Below are positions 6,874 to 10,158 of a DNA stretch of 10,158 nucleotides, piece by piece; the first letter of the stretch is position 1; the number at the start of each line of letters is the position of its first letter. The notes under the pieces are model-generated. The model was not told the origin of the DNA. It saw only the letters and a program-made list of their open reading frames with translations, and searched no databases. Position numbers and translations under genes: made by a program. The stretch lies in NCBI RefSeq assembly GCF_958350005.1, contig NZ_CATWFF010000072.1, positions 1 through 10,158 of the forward strand. Direction: 5' to 3'. This DNA comes from an uncultured Megasphaera sp. Lineage in GTDB: Bacteria; Bacillota; Negativicutes; Veillonellales; Megasphaeraceae.

Positions 6874-7857
6874 ATGATTCACCAGCTTTGTCAGCAGCCG
6901 CAGATCTACCAGATCCATGTAGATTTGCCGGATAACCCGCTAAAATATCTGAATTCCTATGTCATTAAAGGAAAAACGCGGAATCTCGTCATTGATACGG
7001 GATTTAACCGGCCTGAATGCCGGCAGGCCCTGTGCAGCGGGCTGAATGAGCTCGACATCGACCTGCAGCGAACGGATTTGTTTATTACCCATCTCCATGC
7101 CGATCACAGCGGTCTGGTCGGGCTGTTTTCCGCTGCGGGCTGCCCCATATACATGCATCCCGATGATTACCAGTATCTGTGCGATTCAGAAGACGGCTCG
7201 ACGTGGAAATTTGCGGAAGATAATTTTATGCGCGAAGGTATGCCGGAAGAAGATATAAAGACCCAGTTTTCCAATCAGGCCCGTAAGTTTTCGCCGAAAA
7301 TTGATTTTTCTGTTCACGCCGTTCATGACGGCGACGTCGTTCGCCTGGCAGACTGTGATTTTCACGTCATTCATACGCCGGGGCATACGAAAGGCCTGTG
7401 CTGTCTCTATTTGCCGGAAGAAGAAATTTTCTTTACATCAGACCATATTTTATTCGATATTACGCCTAATATACAGGTGTGGTACAACATGAAAGATTCG
7501 CTGGCTCAGTATTTCCGCAGTCTGGACAAGGTATACGACCTTCCTGTAAAGCTGGCTCTGCCGGGACACCGAAAGGAAGCTCATTCTATTAGAGAACGAA
7601 TTGATGATATCAAGGCGCACCACCATGTCCGCCTTCAGGAAGTGCTGGACATTGTCCGGAAGTATCCCGGCTCAACAGCCTTTGCCATTGCGCCTCATAT
7701 GACCTGGTCCATGCGCGGCAAAAAGTGGGACGAATTCCCGCCGACCCAGAAATGGTTTGCCCTGGGGGAAACGCTGGCCCATATTGAGTATCTCCTTCAT
7801 CACGGCCAACTCGTACGCACAGATGTACAGGGCATCTATCACTATAGCCTGCCATAA
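6874..7857 (+). CDS. Metallo-beta-lactamase-fold hydrolase
   Basis: This 327-residue protein of the metallo-beta-lactamase superfamily carries the full dinuclear metal site: HLHADHSG (H73, H75, D77, H78), H171 in TPGHTKGL, D190 in SDHILFD and H232 in PGHRKEA. This arrangement is shared by glyoxalase II-like and LACTB2-like hydrolases. Residues from about 240 form a predominantly helical C-terminal segment (REPEATS of charged helix, then ALGETLAHIEYLLHHGQL), like the winged-helix tail of LACTB2-type proteins. No signal peptide is seen, so it is probably cytosolic. ATG 6874 has AGGAGG seven bases upstream. The gene is monocistronic, with its own promoter region and a terminator on each side. 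The substrate cannot be told from sequence; thioester or phosphoester hydrolysis are family possibilities. Confidence 0.88.
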   Translation: MIHQLCQQPQIYQIHVDLPDNPLKYLNSYVIKGKTRNLVIDTGFNRPECRQALCSGLNELDIDLQRTDLFITHLHADHSGLVGLFSAAGCPIYMHPDDYQYLCDSEDGSTWKFAEDNFMREGMPEEDIKTQFSNQARKFSPKIDFSVHAVHDGDVVRLADCDFHVIHTPGHTKGLCCLYLPEEEIFFTSDHILFDITPNIQVWYNMKDSLAQYFRSLDKVYDLPVKLALPGHRKEAHSIRERIDDIKAHHHVRLQEVLDIVRKYPGSTAFAIAPHMTWSMRGKKWDEFPPTQKWFALGETLAHIEYLLHHGQLVRTDVQGIYHYSLP

Positions 7858-7862
7858 AAGGA

Positions 7863-7910
7863 AAAAGCAAGAACTCACCGCTGATTTCAGAAGCAGGAGT
7901 TCTTGCTTTT
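7863..7910. terminator. Bidirectional terminator between convergent genes
   Basis: A perfect 14-base-pair stem, AAAAGCAAGAACTC (7863-7876) with its complement at 7897-7910, encloses a 20-base loop. The A-rich and T-rich ends supply a T-run on both strands, so one hairpin can stop transcripts of the hydrolase gene (ending 7857) and the leftward lyase gene (ending 7922). Confidence 0.88.
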
Positions 7911-7921
7911 ATATAGTAAGA

Positions 7922-9124
7922 TTATTTGGAAATACAATTTAGTGCCTGGTCTAGATCAGCGATAATATCTTCTGGATCTTCCAGTCCTACGGAGAGACGG
8001 ACGAGTCCTTCGCTGATGCCGGCCATTTTTAGTTCTTCCGGCGTATACGTTGAATGGGTCATCGTGGCGGCGTGTTCAATTAGTGTTTCAGCATCACCAA
8101 GGGAAACAGCCAGTTTGCAAAGATGGACATTATCCATGACTATAGCACCTGCCGCTTTTCCGCCTTTTAGCTCAAAAGAAATCATGCCGCCTGGCAGGGA
8201 CATCTGCTTTTTGGCTAATTCATATTGCGGAAAACTGGTGAGGCCAGGATATGAAACAGAAGCCACTGCAGGATGTTTTTCTAAAAATGCTGCGACTTTC
8301 ATGGCATTAGCACAGTGTTTTTCCATGCGAATAGCCAGCGTTTTCATGCCGCGGGCAATAAGAAACGAATCGAAGGGACTCAGGACGGACCCGGTCATGT
8401 CTTTGATGCCAAACAGACGTACTTGCGTGATGAATTCTTTCTTGCCGCAGACAAACCCGGCAATGACGTCGCCATGGCCATTTAAGTATTTTGTTGCTGA
8501 ATGGACGACGATATCGGCTCCGTATTCAACAGGGCGCTGAATATAGGGAGTACAAAATGTATTGTCTACAATGACCTGGCAGCCTTCTACTGCATGGGCA
8601 ATTGTGCTGATAGCTGCTATGTCAGTGACTTTTAAGGTTGGATTAGCAGGTGTTTCCAGATATACTATCTTTGTGTTAGGGCGCATGGCTTTTTGTACTG
8701 CATCGAGGTCGCTCATATCGACAAAGGTCGTTTCTACGCCAAAGGTGCTGAGACCATGGTTCATAAGGGCAAAGGTACAGCCATACAGGGTATCGCCGGC
8801 AACAATATGATCCCCTTGCTTCAGCAGACTCCACAAGGCTGCGGCAATGGCCCCCATACCGGAACCAGCGGCTACACAATCCTCTGTTCCTTCCAGCATG
8901 GCCAGTTTTTCTTCTGCTACCGCTGTAGTTGGATTACCAAGACGGCTGTAAATATATCCTGGTTCTTCCAGTGCAAAGCGCCGGCCGCCTTGTGCAGCAG
9001 AATCAAATACAAACGTCGAGGTCTGATAGATCGGACTTGTCAGTGCTCCGAAAGAATTGGCTGTTGTACCCCCATGAATAGCTCTGGTTGCAAATCCCAG
9101 GGATTGCATGTCTTCACGTTTCAT
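7922..9124 (-). CDS. megL: Methionine gamma-lyase (PLP-dependent)
   Basis: This 400-residue enzyme of the Cys/Met-metabolism PLP family is best called methionine gamma-lyase, which cleaves L-methionine to methanethiol, 2-oxobutyrate and ammonia. The catalytic lysine is K212 in SATKYLNGHGD, and D187 in VDNTFCTPY should hold the pyridine nitrogen. Y59 and R61 in YSRLGNPT reach the cofactor phosphate of the neighbouring subunit. The residues that separate this enzyme from cystathionine lyases and synthases are present: Y114 and C116 in TLYGCTF, and K241-D242 in IKDMTG. They match Y114, C116, K240 and D241 of the Pseudomonas putida enzyme, as I recall it. The ending SLGDAETLIEHAATMTHS fits too. 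AGGAGGG (about 9131-9138, complement) precedes the start. The gene is convergent with the hydrolase and divergent from a LysR regulator, which probably controls it. No methionine transporter is in view. Activity on homocysteine or cysteine is possible. Confidence 0.92.
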   Translation of the reverse strand: MKREDMQSLGFATRAIHGGTTANSFGALTSPIYQTSTFVFDSAAQGGRRFALEEPGYIYSRLGNPTTAVAEEKLAMLEGTEDCVAAGSGMGAIAAALWSLLKQGDHIVAGDTLYGCTFALMNHGLSTFGVETTFVDMSDLDAVQKAMRPNTKIVYLETPANPTLKVTDIAAISTIAHAVEGCQVIVDNTFCTPYIQRPVEYGADIVVHSATKYLNGHGDVIAGFVCGKKEFITQVRLFGIKDMTGSVLSPFDSFLIARGMKTLAIRMEKHCANAMKVAAFLEKHPAVASVSYPGLTSFPQYELAKKQMSLPGGMISFELKGGKAAGAIVMDNVHLCKLAVSLGDAETLIEHAATMTHSTYTPEELKMAGISEGLVRLSVGLEDPEDIIADLDQALNCISK

Positions 9125-9186
9125 AAGAATCCCTCCTTTTAATTGAAATTATTTTTTCCGTTTTACGTAATTTCCTTTTCAAGTAA

Positions 9187-9195
9187 AGTATAACA
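9187..9195 (-). promoter_or_regulatory. Extended -10 promoter for the methionine gamma-lyase gene
   Basis: Read on the minus strand, 9195-9187 is TGTTATACT, an extended -10. The likely start is a G opposite position 9180, leaving a leader of about 56 bases to the ATG. The expected -35 window (about 9209-9215) reads as TATTCA or ATTCAA and is a poor match. A weak -35 is common where a LysR-type activator recruits polymerase. Confidence 0.5.
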
Positions 9196-9237
9196 GAGAC
9201 AATGCAGTTTGAATAATATTAGGAAATGTGAATAAAG

Positions 9238-9254
9238 GATAGTTATAAACTATG
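9238..9254. promoter_or_regulatory. MET-box-like palindrome, candidate LysR operator
   Basis: ATAGTT-ATA-AACTAT (9239-9253) is a perfect palindrome with 6-base arms. T9240 and A9252 satisfy the LysR-family T-N11-A rule. The 17 bases 9238-9254 agree at 14 of 16 defined positions with the MET-box consensus TATAGTTTnAAACTATA described for methionine genes in streptococci and lactococci, as I remember it. The centre lies about 66 bases upstream of the predicted lyase start, the usual recognition position for a LysR activator. It also lies 17 bases before the regulator's own start codon. Confidence 0.6.
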
Positions 9255-9270
9255 TACAGGAGGTATGCAT

Positions 9271-10158
9271 ATGACATTACAGCAATTAAAATATATTGTG
9301 GAAATTTATCGCTGTGGATCTATTACAGAAGCGGCCCGCCGATTGTTTATTGCGCAGCCGAGTTTGAGTAAAGCCGTTAAGGATCTGGAAGAAGAGTTTT
9401 CTATTACTATTCTGAAACGGAGTCGTCATGGCGTATCCTTTACGGAAGATGGTATTAAATTTCTCCAATTTTCTCGACATATATTAGAAGCAGAAAAGGG
9501 AATGCATGAATTCTTTTCAGCTAATTCCGAAGATAAAGAAGAACTGAACCTGTCCATTTCTTCCCAACATTACATGTTTCCTGTTGATGCCCTGCTGTCC
9601 TTGGTTAATGCTATGCCGCCGTCCAGGCACTATACGATTCGGATGCATGAAGTACGAACTTCACAGGTAATTCAGGACGTCTTAACGCAAGTAAGTCAGA
9701 TCGGCATTCTGTATGTATCGGATATGATTGCTACCTATATGAATCGATTGTTTGAAAAAAATGATTTGGAATTTACACCATTTTATGATTTTCCTCCGTA
9801 TGTATATTTAAAAATATCCCATCCTCTTGCCAAATACTCGTCCTTAACGCTGGAACAGTTAGAGCCGTATCCTTATATACGATATGAGCAAGGTGGAGAT
9901 CCCTATCAGTTTTCAGAAGAAATTGTTATTCCGGCTGTATCTTCGAAGAAAACGGTGTATGTAACTGATCGATCTACAATGTTTAGTTTTCTTAGCCATA
10001 CTAATGGATATAATTTGGGGACAGGTTGCTGCATTCCGAGGGTTGTATCTGATACCATTTGTTCTATCCCTTTGAATGGGCCGTTTGGGTATATGAAAAT
10101 TGGTTGGATTAAAAAGAAAAATACCATTATGAGCCAAGCCATGCAAGAGTATGTACAC
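9271..10158 (+). CDS. LysR-family transcriptional regulator (3' end cut by window)
   Basis: The frame is open from ATG 9271 to the window end, 296 residues with no stop. LysR proteins are usually near 300 residues, so little is missing. Residues 1-60 form the winged helix-turn-helix (QLKYIVEIYRCGSITEAARRL, with AQPSLSKAVKDLE as recognition helix), followed by a linker helix to about 85. The rest is the periplasmic-binding-protein-like effector domain, with SISSQHYMF, IGILYVSD, HPLAKYSSLTLEQL, VTDRSTM and GYNLGTG. These signposts recall the CmbR/FhuR-type LysR regulators of sulfur amino acid genes in lactic acid bacteria. That is a remembered resemblance, not an alignment. AGGAGG (9258-9263) fits ATG 9271 rather than the in-frame ATG at 9265, which would be only one base away. 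A weak -10, TAATAT (9214-9219), is the best promoter I can find. The gene looks more AT-rich than the left operon. It probably regulates the divergent lyase gene. Confidence 0.9.
   Translation, partial: MTLQQLKYIVEIYRCGSITEAARRLFIAQPSLSKAVKDLEEEFSITILKRSRHGVSFTEDGIKFLQFSRHILEAEKGMHEFFSANSEDKEELNLSISSQHYMFPVDALLSLVNAMPPSRHYTIRMHEVRTSQVIQDVLTQVSQIGILYVSDMIATYMNRLFEKNDLEFTPFYDFPPYVYLKISHPLAKYSSLTLEQLEPYPYIRYEQGGDPYQFSEEIVIPAVSSKKTVYVTDRSTMFSFLSHTNGYNLGTGCCIPRVVSDTICSIPLNGPFGYMKIGWIKKKNTIMSQAMQEYVH

Noticed and set aside
9163..9170. Eight-base palindrome TTACGTAA in the lyase leader
   Set aside because: It is too short to claim as an operator, does not fit the LysR T-N11-A rule and has no partner site.
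9125..9186. Possible SAM (S-box) or T-box riboswitch before the methionine gamma-lyase gene
   Set aside because: The leader of about 56 bases is too short for either class, and I see no T-box motif, terminator hairpin or S-box core.

Overview
The window looks like a chromosomal segment of an anaerobic Firmicute of the Negativicutes, most like Megasphaera and its relatives. That placement is an inference. It rests on moderate-to-high GC codon usage in the left two thirds, strong AGGAGG-type ribosome binding sites, and a Bacillus-like gene order (holB, ricT, trmN, rsmI, metG, tatD) with several Bacillus linkers missing. I see no mobile element, CRISPR array, tRNA or rRNA.

Left part (1-6700): after the tail of an unidentified gene and a strong terminator, a compact housekeeping operon runs rightward. 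It encodes the clamp-loader subunit HolB, the PSP1/RicT Fe-S protein, a TrmN6-like tRNA methyltransferase, the 16S rRNA methyltransferase RsmI, methionyl-tRNA synthetase, a TatD-family nuclease and a small cysteine-rich TIGR04076 protein. The genes overlap or abut at most junctions, and the run ends in a hairpin near 6660-6695. The likely operon promoter is unusual: its -35 lies in the loop of the preceding terminator and its -10 begins at the last T of that terminator's T-tract.

Middle (6700-7910): a 246-base intergenic region holds two candidate promoters and inverted repeats. It is followed by a single metallo-beta-lactamase-fold hydrolase with a complete metal ligand set. A long shared terminator separates it from the convergent gene on the right.

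Right part (7922-10158): a leftward gene for a PLP enzyme carries every residue I know as diagnostic of methionine gamma-lyase. It is divergent from a rightward LysR-type regulator, cut by the window edge within a few residues of the expected end. The 146-base intergenic region holds a near-perfect palindrome that fits the LysR T-N11-A rule. It also closely resembles the streptococcal methionine MET-box as I remember it, and lies about 66 bases upstream of the predicted lyase transcription start. The simplest reading is a self-contained methionine-catabolism switch, with the LysR protein sensing a sulfur metabolite, controlling the lyase and limiting its own expression. The regulator gene looks more AT-rich than the housekeeping block. 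This switch is the most interesting part of the window. The rest is largely conventional.
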